Part shown: piece by piece, positions 1 through 7,373 of the stretch
How the letters are laid out: each line of letters opens with the position of its first letter
Numbering within the stretch: position 1 is the first letter of the stretch
Assembly (NCBI GenBank): GCA_031273385.1
Contig: JAISRY010000214.1
Coordinates: 1-17,434, forward strand
Length of the DNA stretch: 17,434 bases
From: Tannerellaceae bacterium
Lineage (GTDB): Bacteria; Bacteroidota; Bacteroidia; Bacteroidales; Tannerellaceae
Reading direction: 5' to 3'
Position numbers and translations under genes: made by a program
The notes under the pieces: model-generated
What the model saw: only the letters and a program-made list of their open reading frames with translations
Told to the model about the DNA's origin: nothing
The model's database searches: none

Positions 1-21
1 ATATATTTCGTTTTTTTTATC

Positions 22-29
22 TACCTTTG
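22..29 (+). promoter_or_regulatory. Putative ffh-folD promoter (-7 element)
   Basis: The octamer TACCTTTG fits the Bacteroidota -7 consensus TAnnTTTG. It lies 41 nt before the ATG of ffh at 71, which leaves a leader of roughly 35 nt. The -33 region is at the window edge and shows only T-rich sequence. It probably drives ffh and folD together. Confidence 0.6.
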
Positions 30-70
30 TGTCCTGTTCATTTTATTGTAGAATAAATAAAGAAAAAGAT

Positions 71-1394
71 ATGTTTGAAAATTTAAGCGAAAGGTTAGAC
101 AGATCGTTTAAACTGCTGAAAGGCGAAGGTAAAATTACGGAAATCAACGTGGCTGAAACCCTTAAAGACGTGCGTAAGGCGTTACTCGATGCGGACGTTA
201 ACTATAAAGTTGCCAAACAATTCACAGATACGGTAAAAGAAAAGGCGCTCGGACAAAACGTACTGACCGCCGTTAAGCCCGGCCAGTTGATGGTTAAGAT
301 TGTGCATGACCAACTGACGCAACTGATGGGGAACACGGCGGAAGAGATCAACCTCAAAGGATCTCCCGCTATTGTGTTAATGTCGGGGTTGCAAGGCTCC
401 GGTAAAACGACTTTTTCCGGTAAGCTGGCCAATATGCTGAAGACAAAAAAGGGAAAGAATCCCCTTTTGGTGGCCTGCGACGTCTACCGTCCCGCCGCCA
501 TTGAGCAGTTACGCATATTGGGCAACCAGATCAATGTACCCGTCTACTCCGAGCCGGAAAACAAAAATCCGGTCGCTATCGCATTAAACGCCATCAAGGA
601 AGCAAAAGCGAACAACCATGATTTAGTCATTATCGATACAGCCGGACGTCTTGCCATCAACGAACAGATGATGCAGGAAATTGCAGCGATCAAAAACGCT
701 GTCCAGCCCGGCGAGATATTGTTTGTGGTAGATGCCATGACGGGGCAGGATGCGGTGAATACGGCCAAAGAATTTAACGAACGGTTGAACTTCGACGGGG
801 TGGTACTGCAAGCTCGACGGTGATACGCGGGGCGGAGCGGCTCTTTCCATCCGCACGGTTGTGGATAAACCGATCAAGTTTGTCGGTACGGGCGAAAAGA
901 TGGAAGCCCTTGACGTATTCCACCCCCAGCGTATGGCCGACCGTATACTCGGCATGGGGGATATCGTTTCGCTTGTCGAACGTGCGCAGGAACAATACAA
1001 CGAAGAAGAGGCGAAACGCCTGCAAAGGAGGATCGCCAAAAACCAGTTTGACTTCAACGATTTTATTTCCCAGATCCACCAGATAAAGAAAATGGGGAAC
1101 CTCAAAGACCTGGCCTCCATGATTCCGGGAATAGGCAAGGCGTTAAAGAATGTCGATATTGACGACAACGCATTCAAGAGTATCGAAGCCATGATCTATT
1201 CCATGACCCCGAAAGAGCGTAGCCATCCCGAATGCCTGAACGGTTCGCGCCGGCAGCGTATCGCCGCAGGCAGCGGTACAAGCGTTCAGGAGGTGAACAA
1301 GTTAATCAAGCAGTTTGACGAAACGCGGAAGATGATGCGTATGCTTACGACAAAAATGCCGGCCGGCAACAAGAAACTTTCATTTAAACGATAA
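71..1394 (+). CDS. ffh: Signal recognition particle GTPase Ffh, frameshifted as sequenced
   Basis: Ffh is the SRP54-type GTPase that binds signal sequences of nascent membrane and secreted proteins together with 4.5S RNA and delivers them to FtsY. The N domain starts at [14 protein letters not shown]. The G domain shows the P-loop GLQGSGKTT, the ACDVYRPAA motif and DTAGR. The M domain carries the RNA-binding stretch [13 protein letters not shown] and ends without a long Met-rich tail. The reading frame breaks after codon CTG at 806-808: the family sequence expects [13 protein letters not shown], but only CAAG follows where ACCAAG would fit. That is a 2-nt deletion, and the downstream frame (from AAG at 810) runs cleanly to the TAA at 1392-1394. 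Since ffh is essential in most bacteria, a sequencing or assembly error is the likeliest reading. ATG at 71 is the start because it begins the conserved N terminus. folD follows 7 nt later. Confidence 0.93.
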
Positions 1395-1401
1395 TAAGGA
1401 T

Positions 1402-2286
1402 ATGATGCATTTAATAGACGGAAAAGCCGTATCAGCCCAGATAAAACTGGAGATCGCCGAAGAGGTCGGGCGGATCAGGGAGGCCGGAGGGAAGATCCCT
1501 CATCTGGCGGCTGTTTTGGTAGGCCACGATGGCGGGAGCGAAACATACGTAGCCAGCAAAGTGCGGACGTGCGAAGAGGTGGGGTTCAAATCATCGCTTA
1601 TCCGGTACGAAGAGGATGTGACCGAAGAGGAGCTGCTCGCCTGTGTGGAGCGCCTGAACGGCGACCCGGATGTGGACGGTTTCATTGTCCAGTTGCCGCT
1701 TCCCGCCCATATCTCCGAACAGAAAATAATAGAGGCCATCGACTACCGTAAAGATGTGGATGGTTTCCACCCTGTAAATGCCGGACGGATGTCGATCGGC
1801 CTGCCCTGTTTCATTTCTGCCACTCCTGCAGGGATACTGGAGCTGTTGAAACGGTACGAAATCGAAACCAAAGGAAAGCACTGCGTCGTCCTGGGGCGGA
1901 GTAATATTGTCGGCAAACCGATGGCTATGCTGATGATGCAGAAAGCCTATCCGGGAGACTGTACGGTAACGGTCTGCCATAGCCGTTCGGAAAACCTGAA
2001 AGAGATGTGCCTGCGTGCGGATATTATTATCGTCGCTTTGGGGGCGCCTGAGTTTTTAAAGGCGGATATGGTCAAAGAGGGTGTAATTGTGATTGATGTA
2101 GGGACGACGCGTATGCCGAGCAGCGTCACAAAGAGCGGTTTTAAATTGGTTGGCGATGTGAAGTTCGACGAAGTATCCCCTAAATGTTCCTATATTACCC
2201 CCGTTCCGGGCGGAGTAGGCCCTATGACGATTGTTTCGTTGATGAAAAATACGTTACTTGCGGGAAAGAAAGCCATCTATACATAA
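1402..2286 (+). CDS. folD: Bifunctional methylenetetrahydrofolate dehydrogenase/cyclohydrolase FolD
   Basis: Cytosolic enzyme that interconverts 5,10-methylene-, 5,10-methenyl- and 10-formyl-tetrahydrofolate using NADP(+), supplying one-carbon units for purines and formyl-Met-tRNA. The product is 294 aa, close to the family norm. The catalytic Lys is K53 in TYVASKVR. The motifs VQLPLP (near 97), [14 protein letters not shown] (dinucleotide-binding loop) and [11 protein letters not shown] near the C terminus are all present. Two adjacent ATGs (1402 and 1405) are possible starts, and the conserved part begins right after them. The gene lies 7 nt after ffh on the same strand, so the two are probably co-transcribed. 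No strong terminator follows; only a weak A5/T5 dyad is seen around 2286-2300. Confidence 0.96.
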   Translation: MMHLIDGKAVSAQIKLEIAEEVGRIREAGGKIPHLAAVLVGHDGGSETYVASKVRTCEEVGFKSSLIRYEEDVTEEELLACVERLNGDPDVDGFIVQLPLPAHISEQKIIEAIDYRKDVDGFHPVNAGRMSIGLPCFISATPAGILELLKRYEIETKGKHCVVLGRSNIVGKPMAMLMMQKAYPGDCTVTVCHSRSENLKEMCLRADIIIVALGAPEFLKADMVKEGVIVIDVGTTRMPSSVTKSGFKLVGDVKFDEVSPKCSYITPVPGGVGPMTIVSLMKNTLLAGKKAIYT

Positions 2287-2311
2287 AAAAGGCGATTTTT
2301 CATTTCAAAGA

Positions 2312-2342
2312 TTTGGCAAATAAAAGGAAATACCTATCTTTG
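2312..2342 (+). promoter_or_regulatory. tRNA-His promoter (-33 and -7 elements)
   Basis: TTTG at 2312-2315 and TATCTTTG at 2335-2342 are separated by exactly 19 nt, a textbook Bacteroidota housekeeping promoter. Transcription should start near 2348, about 37 nt before the tRNA. Confidence 0.8.
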
Positions 2343-2384
2343 CACCGTCTTAGACGAATATCAGACGGTCGACAGGACAAATAT

Positions 2385-2459
2385 GGTGATTGTAGCTCAG
2401 TTGGTTAGAGCATTGGATTGTGGTTCCAAGGGTCGTGGGTTCGAACCCCATCTTTCACC
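2385..2459 (+). tRNA. tRNA-His (anticodon GTG)
   Basis: The cloverleaf can be drawn by hand. T8 A9 are followed by a GCTC D-stem with the AGTTGGTTAGA loop. The anticodon stem is TTGGA/TCCAA around the loop TTGTGGT, with anticodon GTG at 2420-2422. The T-stem is GTGGG/CCCAT around TTCGAAC. G2385 fits the extra G-1 specific to tRNA-His and pairs with C73 at 2459. The acceptor stem GTGATTG/CTTTCAC has two T-T oppositions at pairs 5-68 and 6-67. CCA is not encoded. It stands alone, with its own promoter and terminator. Confidence 0.96.
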
Positions 2460-2468
2460 CCCTATCAG

Positions 2469-2506
2469 AAAAAAGGCTACCCCCAAAAGAGGGTAGCCTT
2501 TTTTTA
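2469..2506 (+). terminator. Intrinsic terminator after tRNA-His
   Basis: GGCTACCC (2475-2482) and GGGTAGCC (2491-2498) form a perfect 8-bp stem. Flanking A and T runs extend it, and a run of T follows immediately. The loop is CCAAAAGA. The A/T flanks make it usable in both directions, but the minus-strand gene ends at 2628, beyond the repeats. Confidence 0.92.
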
Positions 2507-2540
2507 TTCCCAAGCGGACAGAAACCATCCAAAATGGGAC

Positions 2541-2624
2541 GGGAGCAATTTCAAATAGGTCAGGAGCAATTTCAAATAGGTCGGGAGCTATTTTTATTTG
2601 CTCGGGAGCTATTTTTGGGGGCTC
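2541..2624. repeat. Four tandem 21-bp repeats between convergent units
   Basis: Four head-to-tail 21-nt units start at 2541, 2562, 2583 and 2604, each beginning (G/A)GGAGC. Units 1 and 2 differ only in the first base and contain ATTTCAAATAGGTC. Units 3 and 4 share GGGAGCTATTTTT and end in GCTC, so each can fold as GAGC...GCTC. An inverted copy of TCAAATAGGT is found at 2626-2635 and includes the TAG stop of the neighbouring minus-strand gene. Confidence 0.85.
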
Positions 2625-2627
2625 TAC

Positions 2628-4214
2628 CTATTTGACAAACTTCACGGAATGGGTTTTCCCGTTTTCTTTTATCTTGATGATATATACCCCTTTCGGCAGG
2701 TGGGCGACCGGGACGTATGTGTGATCATGATTGATCAATCCGTTGGACAGGGTATACCCTTTCATATCCATAATCGAATAAACCCCCTTTTCACACTGAG
2801 AAATGTATAAGCCGCCATCCTGTACCGCCACCCTGAATGCCGAGGCGGGAGCAACCTTTTCGTTACCCACAATAGATATGTTTGACGTAAAGTATAATGT
2901 AGCTAACGTACTTCCGCCGGTAGGCGTAACCTTAACGGCCACACGCTCGTTTTGCTTGGATGCCGTCGCTTCAAAGGTCAGATCGGTTTTGAGTTCATTG
3001 GGGGAATAGATGGCCAGGTGCATTTTTCCGCCTGTCTTATCCCCGTCTTCGTAGGGTATGATCCGTGTTTCCATTGTTTTTTCTCGCGTGGCGTTCGCTG
3101 TATTTCCGTGCAGATACTCCGTCGTCATCCGGAACGAGGCTGGAGGTTCGTTATTGGCCACCTGCGCGATCAAACGGTTGAGGAGAGCCGCCTGACTCAA
3201 TCCCTTGTAATCGCTCATGGTCACAAATGTCGATCCTATATGGGTAGAATCTCCCTCCATGCGTGCGTCTTTGAATTGATAGTCTTCAATGGTCAGGACA
3301 AGATCCTTGGAGGCCTGTTCCATCGTCAGCCAGTACTTCCTCCAATCGGTACCGGTACCATTTTCATCATACATCACGGACTTGATCGCCCGGACAGGCA
3401 TTTTCCTTGATTGATCCATGAAAAGGGTGACCTCATGCTGTTTCTTTTCTTTTATCATACTTTTGGGTGCGGCGCTAAACAGCGTCACATCAACGGTGCC
3501 GTTATAATTCGCATCCGTATGCGATATGATATCAATCTGGTAGTTCACAGGCGGGATCTTAAACCCGGGATCAACATCAATAAAGCTGAGCAGGTCAAAC
3601 AGGTCTCTGCTTCCATCCATGTTTACATACAACGCGCCGTCGTCAGCGCCTGAAGACAGACGTTCGGCAGTGAGATCAAGCAAAACGAACTTCCCCATGC
3701 TTGTCGACAACGTGAGCGAAAACCCGCCCAGCAGTTTACCGGAAGGCTCTTTCGGAGCGATCAGGATAGAGGCCGACAGGACATCTATAAGGCCCTCCCC
3801 TTTCACCAGCGTCTTTTTAGGAAGCTCAAAGGTGGTGGGAAAGCCGTTGATATCCGGCAATGTCACTGTCTCATAATCCTGAAAGAGCAGCTTGATATCC
3901 ATGGGCGTCTCCATAATGGCCAGGGACATCAGCACGCTGTCGGGCTTGATACCGACCTTGCGCGAGTCCGATCGGAGCCGGCTCATTACAGGGTTAATGA
4001 ATGGGGAACGCAGGATACCGTCACCGGTCATCTCCGGTTTGAAAAGCGCTTTAAGCTCAAAACCGAATTGCCTGTCCAACTGTTCAACAACTGCCGGCAA
4101 GATCTCTTTGCAGAGCGCCGTTTTCTGTTCGCCGGTCAACGCTGTTTGCGAAGAAACAGGTGACATACAAATAAATAAACCAAATACACTGGTTAAGATA
4201 AAACTTTTTTTCAT
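2628..4214 (-). CDS. Secreted protein of unknown function with T9SS C-terminal sorting domain
   Basis: A 528-aa protein with a Sec signal peptide (about residues 1-23, MKKSFILTSVFGLFICMSPV then SSQ). The C-terminal ~75 residues look like a type A Por/T9SS sorting domain, with GVYSIMDMKGYTL, a LPKGVYIIKIKENGKT strand and a closing HSVKFVK. It should therefore cross the outer membrane by the type IX system and be surface-anchored or released. The ~430-residue middle is rich in beta-strand-like and acidic stretches. I do not recognise a catalytic motif or named family in it. The start ATG at 4214 directly precedes the signal peptide. A weak promoter candidate, AATATTTG, lies at 4276-4283. The gene follows the DUF1080 gene by 116 nt on the same strand and may be read partly from it. 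Its TAG stop is embedded in an inverted copy of the adjacent repeat. Confidence 0.85.
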   Translation of the reverse strand: MKKSFILTSVFGLFICMSPVSSQTALTGEQKTALCKEILPAVVEQLDRQFGFELKALFKPEMTGDGILRSPFINPVMSRLRSDSRKVGIKPDSVLMSLAIMETPMDIKLLFQDYETVTLPDINGFPTTFELPKKTLVKGEGLIDVLSASILIAPKEPSGKLLGGFSLTLSTSMGKFVLLDLTAERLSSGADDGALYVNMDGSRDLFDLLSFIDVDPGFKIPPVNYQIDIISHTDANYNGTVDVTLFSAAPKSMIKEKKQHEVTLFMDQSRKMPVRAIKSVMYDENGTGTDWRKYWLTMEQASKDLVLTIEDYQFKDARMEGDSTHIGSTFVTMSDYKGLSQAALLNRLIAQVANNEPPASFRMTTEYLHGNTANATREKTMETRIIPYEDGDKTGGKMHLAIYSPNELKTDLTFEATASKQNERVAVKVTPTGGSTLATLYFTSNISIVGNEKVAPASAFRVAVQDGGLYISQCEKGVYSIMDMKGYTLSNGLINHDHTYVPVAHLPKGVYIIKIKENGKTHSVKFVK

Positions 4215-4330
4215 AATACTTACTCAATTAATGAATGAATTACGTCGTAAACGTAATCAAATCCGACATATAAAACAAATATTTATATCAAAAAATGTCG
4301 AGCCCCATTTATATTTGGTCAAAATTGATC

Positions 4331-4975
4331 TTACTGTTTCGTAATGGTCACGTTGCGGAATTGAATTTCTTTCCCTTCGCTTTGTAGCCCGATATGGCCG
4401 TTTTTCACGCTGTTGGTACCTGTGTTTTGATATACGCCGTTGATATAAACCACAATCACGCCGTCTTTTACGAATATATTGGCATGATTCCATTCGCCGG
4501 CAGGCTTTTCGCTCGTCGGGTTGGTTTTCCTGACAACAGGGAATGCCGGGCGTTCAACGCCTTGCCGTATCGGAAATTCAACAAGGTTGGAGCCTCCCAG
4601 CAATACGAAGTCTCCCGCATCGCCGGCGTGCAACTGACATTCTATGCCATTGGGGAAAGGGTTTTTCGCTTCTTCGATCAGCAGGAAGATCCCACTGTTG
4701 GTCGCTTCGCCGGGCCAACGCCATTCAACGTGCAACGTGTAATTGTCATATTTCTCTTTCGTATACATATACCCGAGCGTCCCCTGTATATGAATCACCC
4801 CATCCCGCACGGTATAGACCTGATCTGCCGGAATAGCATTTTTATCGACGACAAAATTCCAGTTGGACAGGTCTTTCCCGTTAAACAATTTCTCCGTTTT
4901 CTGGGCTTTTGAGTCATTGGGGAAACAGAACGCGGCAGTTGCAATGACTGCCAATAGAAGCATACTCTTTTTCAT
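4331..4975 (-). CDS. DUF1080 (3-keto-disaccharide hydrolase-like) secreted protein
   Basis: A 214-aa protein with a Sec signal peptide (about 1-24, ending DSKAQ). A single concanavalin-like DUF1080 domain follows, from LFNGKDLSNW (around 31) through EWRWPGEATNSGIFLL, GIECQLHAGDAGDF and GEWNHANIFVKDG to the closing GHIGLQSEGKEIQFRNVTI. Some members of this family hydrolyse 3-keto-glycosides in the periplasm, whereas others have no assigned function, so a carbohydrate-related role is inference. It starts 18 nt after the ettA stop with no promoter between them, so it is probably expressed from the ettA transcript. That pairing of a translation factor and an exported protein has no obvious logic. 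Confidence 0.88.
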   Translation of the reverse strand: MKKSMLLLAVIATAAFCFPNDSKAQKTEKLFNGKDLSNWNFVVDKNAIPADQVYTVRDGVIHIQGTLGYMYTKEKYDNYTLHVEWRWPGEATNSGIFLLIEEAKNPFPNGIECQLHAGDAGDFVLLGGSNLVEFPIRQGVERPAFPVVRKTNPTSEKPAGEWNHANIFVKDGVIVVYINGVYQNTGTNSVKNGHIGLQSEGKEIQFRNVTITKQ

Positions 4976-4993
4976 GGGTTTTCTATTATTTAA

Positions 4994-6682
4994 TTAATCG
5001 ACAATAAGTTTCCTGTAGCGTACGCGCCTGGGCTCTTCATACCCCGGCTGTTTTCGTTTATATTCTTCGTATTCGGAGTAAGAGCCCTCATAATAAACGA
5101 CTTCCGAATTACCCTCAAAAGAGAGGATATGCGTACATATACGGTCGAGAAACCAACGGTCGTGGGAAATGACCACCGCACAACCGGCAAAGTTTTCCAG
5201 TCCCTCTTCCAATGCCCGAAGCGTATTGACATCTATATCATTACCCGGTTCGTCCAACAACAGCACATTGGCTTCCGCCTTTAACGTCAACGCCAGATGA
5301 AGCCGGTTCTTTTCCCCTCCGGATAATACGCCGCACAGCTTTTCCTGGTCGGCGCCGGTAAAATTGAATCGCGACAGGTATGCCCGCGCGTTGACCTCTT
5401 TCCCCCCGACACGGATAAATTCCTGTCCGCCGGAGATAACCTGGTAAACCGTCCTTTCCGGGTCAATATCCTGATGCGTCTGATCGGCATACCCCAGCTT
5501 CACCGTTTCGCCTACCTCAAACCGCCCCTTGTCGATGCGCTCCATGCCCATGATCATTTTAAAGAGCGTAGTTTTACCCGCGCCATTCGGTCCGATCACG
5601 CCGACAATACCGTTCGGGGGCAGCACAAAGTCCAGGTTGTCAAACAACAGCTTGTCGCCAAACGATTTGGAGACCTCCTGCGCCTCGATGACTTTATTCC
5701 CCAGGCGAGGCCCGTTGGGAATAAACAGTTCCAATTTGGCTTCACGCTCTTTCTGATCCTCATTCAGTAATTTCTCATACGAATTGAGACGGGCTTTTCC
5801 TTTTGCCTGACGGGCTTTGGGCGCCATGTTGATCCATTCCAGTTCGCGTTCCAACGTCCGGCGGCGTTTGCTGGCCTGCTTCTCTTCCTGCGCCATACGT
5901 GTCGTTTTCTGATCCAGCCACGAAGAGTAATTCCCTTTCCACGGAATACCCTCCCCACGATCCAGCTCAAGAATCCAACCGGCCACATGATCCAGGAAAT
6001 AGCGGTCGTGCGTGATGCAGATCACCGTCCCGGCATATTTTTGCAAATGCTGTTCCAACCAGTCGATGGATTCCGCATCCAGGTGGTTGGTCGGCTCATC
6101 CAACAGTAAGATATCAGGCTGTTGGAGCAACAGGCGGCACAGCGCTATGCGCCGGCGCTCTCCCCCCGACAGTGTATCGACAAGCTGCTCTTCCGGCGGA
6201 CAACGCAGCGCATCCATTGCACGCTCCAGGCGGCTATCCAGGTTCCACGCGTCCGTCGCGTCGATCTTGTCCTGCAACTCCGCCTGACGGGTGAGCAGTG
6301 CATCCATTTTATCCGGATCGTCCAACACGTCGGGATCGCCGAATCTCAGGTTCACCTCTTCATATTCTTTCAGCGTATCAACAATATCCCGCACGCCCTC
6401 CTCGACAATTTCCCTGACCGTATTGCCTTTTTCCAGTTGTGGATCCTGCTCCAGATAGCCTACCGAGTAGCCGGGCGAAAAAACCACCTCCCCCTGATAC
6501 TCCTTTTCAATCCCGGCGATGATTTTAAGTAAAGTCGATTTACCCGAACCGTTTAATCCGATAATACCAATCTTCGCTCCATAGAAGAAAGAGAGATAAA
6601 TGTTCTTTAAAACCTGTTTTTGAGGTGGATAGATCTTATTCACCCCCACCATTGAGAAAATAATCTTTTTATCGTCTGCCAT
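4994..6682 (-). CDS. ettA: Energy-dependent translational throttle protein EttA (ABC-F ATPase)
   Basis: ABC-F protein that binds the ribosomal E site and gates the first peptide bond according to ATP/ADP level. Two nucleotide-binding domains are visible. The first has Walker A GLNGSGKST (42-50), signature LSGGERRR and Walker B LLLDEPTNHLD. The second has GPNGAGKTT, LSGGEKNR and LLLDEPGNDID. The linker with GKARLNSYEKLL matches the EttA P-site-tRNA interaction motif region, and the N terminus and the DRGEGIPWKGNYSSW segment are typical of EttA rather than of other ABC-F types. The start is ATG at 6682 (MADDKK; 562 aa). An in-frame upstream codon at 6706 overlaps the -7 promoter element at 6704-6711 and cannot be used. 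The second Walker B carries Gly where most members have Thr. DUF1080 follows 18 nt downstream. Confidence 0.95.
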   Translation of the reverse strand: MADDKKIIFSMVGVNKIYPPQKQVLKNIYLSFFYGAKIGIIGLNGSGKSTLLKIIAGIEKEYQGEVVFSPGYSVGYLEQDPQLEKGNTVREIVEEGVRDIVDTLKEYEEVNLRFGDPDVLDDPDKMDALLTRQAELQDKIDATDAWNLDSRLERAMDALRCPPEEQLVDTLSGGERRRIALCRLLLQQPDILLLDEPTNHLDAESIDWLEQHLQKYAGTVICITHDRYFLDHVAGWILELDRGEGIPWKGNYSSWLDQKTTRMAQEEKQASKRRRTLERELEWINMAPKARQAKGKARLNSYEKLLNEDQKEREAKLELFIPNGPRLGNKVIEAQEVSKSFGDKLLFDNLDFVLPPNGIVGVIGPNGAGKTTLFKMIMGMERIDKGRFEVGETVKLGYADQTHQDIDPERTVYQVISGGQEFIRVGGKEVNARAYLSRFNFTGADQEKLCGVLSGGEKNRLHLALTLKAEANVLLLDEPGNDIDVNTLRALEEGLENFAGCAVVISHDRWFLDRICTHILSFEGNSEVVYYEGSYSEYEEYKRKQPGYEEPRRVRYRKLIVD

Positions 6683-6703
6683 TGTGTTTATCTTAATCTT
6701 GCG

Positions 6704-6711
6704 CAAAGGTA
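6704..6711 (-). promoter_or_regulatory. ettA promoter (-7 element)
   Basis: On the minus strand this reads TACCTTTG (TAnnTTTG consensus), 21 nt before the chosen ATG at 6682. No clear -33 TTTG is seen 19-20 nt upstream. Its position decides the ettA start. Confidence 0.6.
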
Positions 6712-6802
6712 GTAAAAGATGCGAAAGCCTGTATAATGGTTAAAGATATTTAAGATCGTGTTTTTATTCGTGAAGCATTATGCTGTATAACATAAAAACA
6801 CC

Positions 6803-6810
6803 TATATTTG
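6803..6810 (+). promoter_or_regulatory. Promoter of a short intergenic transcript
   Basis: TATATTTG matches the TAnnTTTG consensus exactly. It is followed within 75 nt by an intrinsic terminator on the same strand, and no plus-strand gene lies downstream for at least several kb. Confidence 0.55.
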
Positions 6811-6815
6811 TAGCA

Positions 6816-6885
6816 TGTTTTTCATGGTATTAGATTTAAGGTTAACAAGAAAGATTGGTTGTCGCGATGACAACCTTCTTTTTTT
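6816..6885 (+). ncRNA. Candidate ~70-nt small RNA or attenuated leader
   Basis: A transcript from the promoter at 6803-6810 would start near 6816 and end in the T-run at 6879-6885 after the GGTTGTC/GACAACC hairpin. An ORF starting at ATG 6824 (23 codons, beginning MVLDLRLTRKIGCRDDN, TAA at 6893-6895) spans this hairpin. The unit may therefore be an sRNA, a micro-protein mRNA, or the leader of a gene now lost. The start is inferred from promoter spacing. I do not assign it to a known RNA family. Confidence 0.45.
6851..6885 (+). terminator. Intrinsic terminator of the short transcript
   Basis: A perfect 7-bp stem GGTTGTC (6857-6863) / GACAACC (6869-6875) with loop GCGAT is flanked by AAG/CTT-type extensions and followed by seven consecutive T at 6879-6885. 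Confidence 0.75.
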
Positions 6886-7031
6886 CTCCGCTTAACCAGC
6901 CGCCACAAACTCTCCCAAGCACTCCCACACTTTCTCAAACACTCCCGAACGCTTCTCACAGCCCTTTTTATCCAATATGTATCGAACAAATAGGAAATAA
7001 TTGTCCGATAAAGCAAAAATAGATAACAAAC

Positions 7032-7066
7032 TTTTCTTTTTCCTCCGGAATTATGGAAAAAGAGAA
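7032..7066. repeat. 12-bp inverted repeat next to a promoter
   Basis: TTTTCTTTTTCC (7032-7043) is complementary to GGAAAAAGAGAA plus neighbours (7055-7066), with one G-T pair and an 11-nt spacer. No T-run follows on either strand, so it is not a normal terminator. It sits 11 nt upstream of the TATATTTG at 7077 and could be an operator. Confidence 0.4.
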
Positions 7067-7076
7067 AAAACATGCC

Positions 7077-7084
7077 TATATTTG
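7077..7084 (+). promoter_or_regulatory. Promoter before a 34-codon ORF
   Basis: TATATTTG is a perfect match to the Bacteroidota -7 element. A TATG at 7052-7055 could act as a weak -33 element with a 21-nt spacer. Confidence 0.45.
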
Positions 7085-7094
7085 CCAACGAAAA

Positions 7095-7199
7095 ATGATC
7101 AAACCGGGAGAAGTCGAAAAAAATATCCCCGAACAAAGTTTTCCATTTCGTAAAACACACGCTCCAATCTCCCTATTTTCCGCATATCGAAATAAATAG
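7095..7199 (+). CDS. Possible 34-aa ORF of unknown function
   Basis: ATG at 7095 to TAG at 7197-7199, beginning MIKPGEVEKNIPEQSFPF. It starts 10 nt after the TATATTTG element, so the message would be almost leaderless. It has no membrane segment and no motif that I recognise. It could be a real micro-protein, the fossil N terminus of a lost gene, or chance. The only support is its position right after a good promoter. Confidence 0.2.
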   Translation: MIKPGEVEKNIPEQSFPFRKTHAPISLFSAYRNK

Positions 7200-7345
7200 A
7201 TTCAACCTGTTTCGTAAAATATGCAGGTGAAAAAATATAGACACGTTTATTCCCAATATAGCTGCCATCCTGTTGCCGTAGCAATTCCACTTGTACAGTC
7301 TTTTCCCGAGTAGCAAATTATACAAATTGAATTGAAAAGCGGATA

Positions 7346-7370
7346 ATTCAACCGTATAATGCGGTTGAAT
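7346..7370 (-). terminator. Hairpin after tyrA
   Basis: ATTCAACCG (7346-7354) and CGGTTGAAT (7362-7370) form a perfect 9-bp stem with a 7-nt loop, 3 nt after the tyrA stop. On the minus strand only a short CTTTTC tract follows a few bases later. It is a plausible end of the aromatic operon, but weaker than the other terminators here. Confidence 0.55.
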
Positions 7371-7373
7371 CGG

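Larger units (their letters stand above)
6707..7373. other. AT-rich intergenic region between ettA and tyrA
   Basis: About 670 nt with no convincing long gene. From left to right it holds the ettA promoter (minus), a compact plus-strand promoter/terminator unit (6803-6885), a C-rich stretch with repeated ACTCCC-type words (about 6915-6950), a 12-bp inverted repeat (7032-7066), a second plus-strand promoter with a 34-codon ORF (7077-7199), and the hairpin after tyrA (7346-7370). Minus-strand open frames here (for example 7099-7290, GTG start) look protein-like in places but match nothing I know. Confidence 0.6.

Noticed and set aside
2286..2300. AAAAA-GGCGA-TTTTT after folD and a similar dyad around 11491-11508 after hipA
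   Set aside because: Only A-T pairs support a stem; too weak to call a terminator.
4310..4317. Plus-strand TATATTTG in the T9SS/DUF1080 gap
   Set aside because: It matches the consensus but would only transcribe antisense to DUF1080, and no -33 element or conserved product was seen.
6822..7160. Minus-strand 112-aa ORF
   Set aside because: Phe/Arg-rich, low-complexity composition, crosses the terminator at 6851-6885 and has no domain; probably chance in AT-rich DNA.
7099..7290. Minus-strand GTG-start ORF (63 aa) beginning MELLRQQDGSYIGNKRVYIF
   Set aside because: It looks protein-like at the start, but it has no promoter, is antisense to the 7095-7199 ORF, ends early and matches no family I know. 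A decayed gene remains possible.
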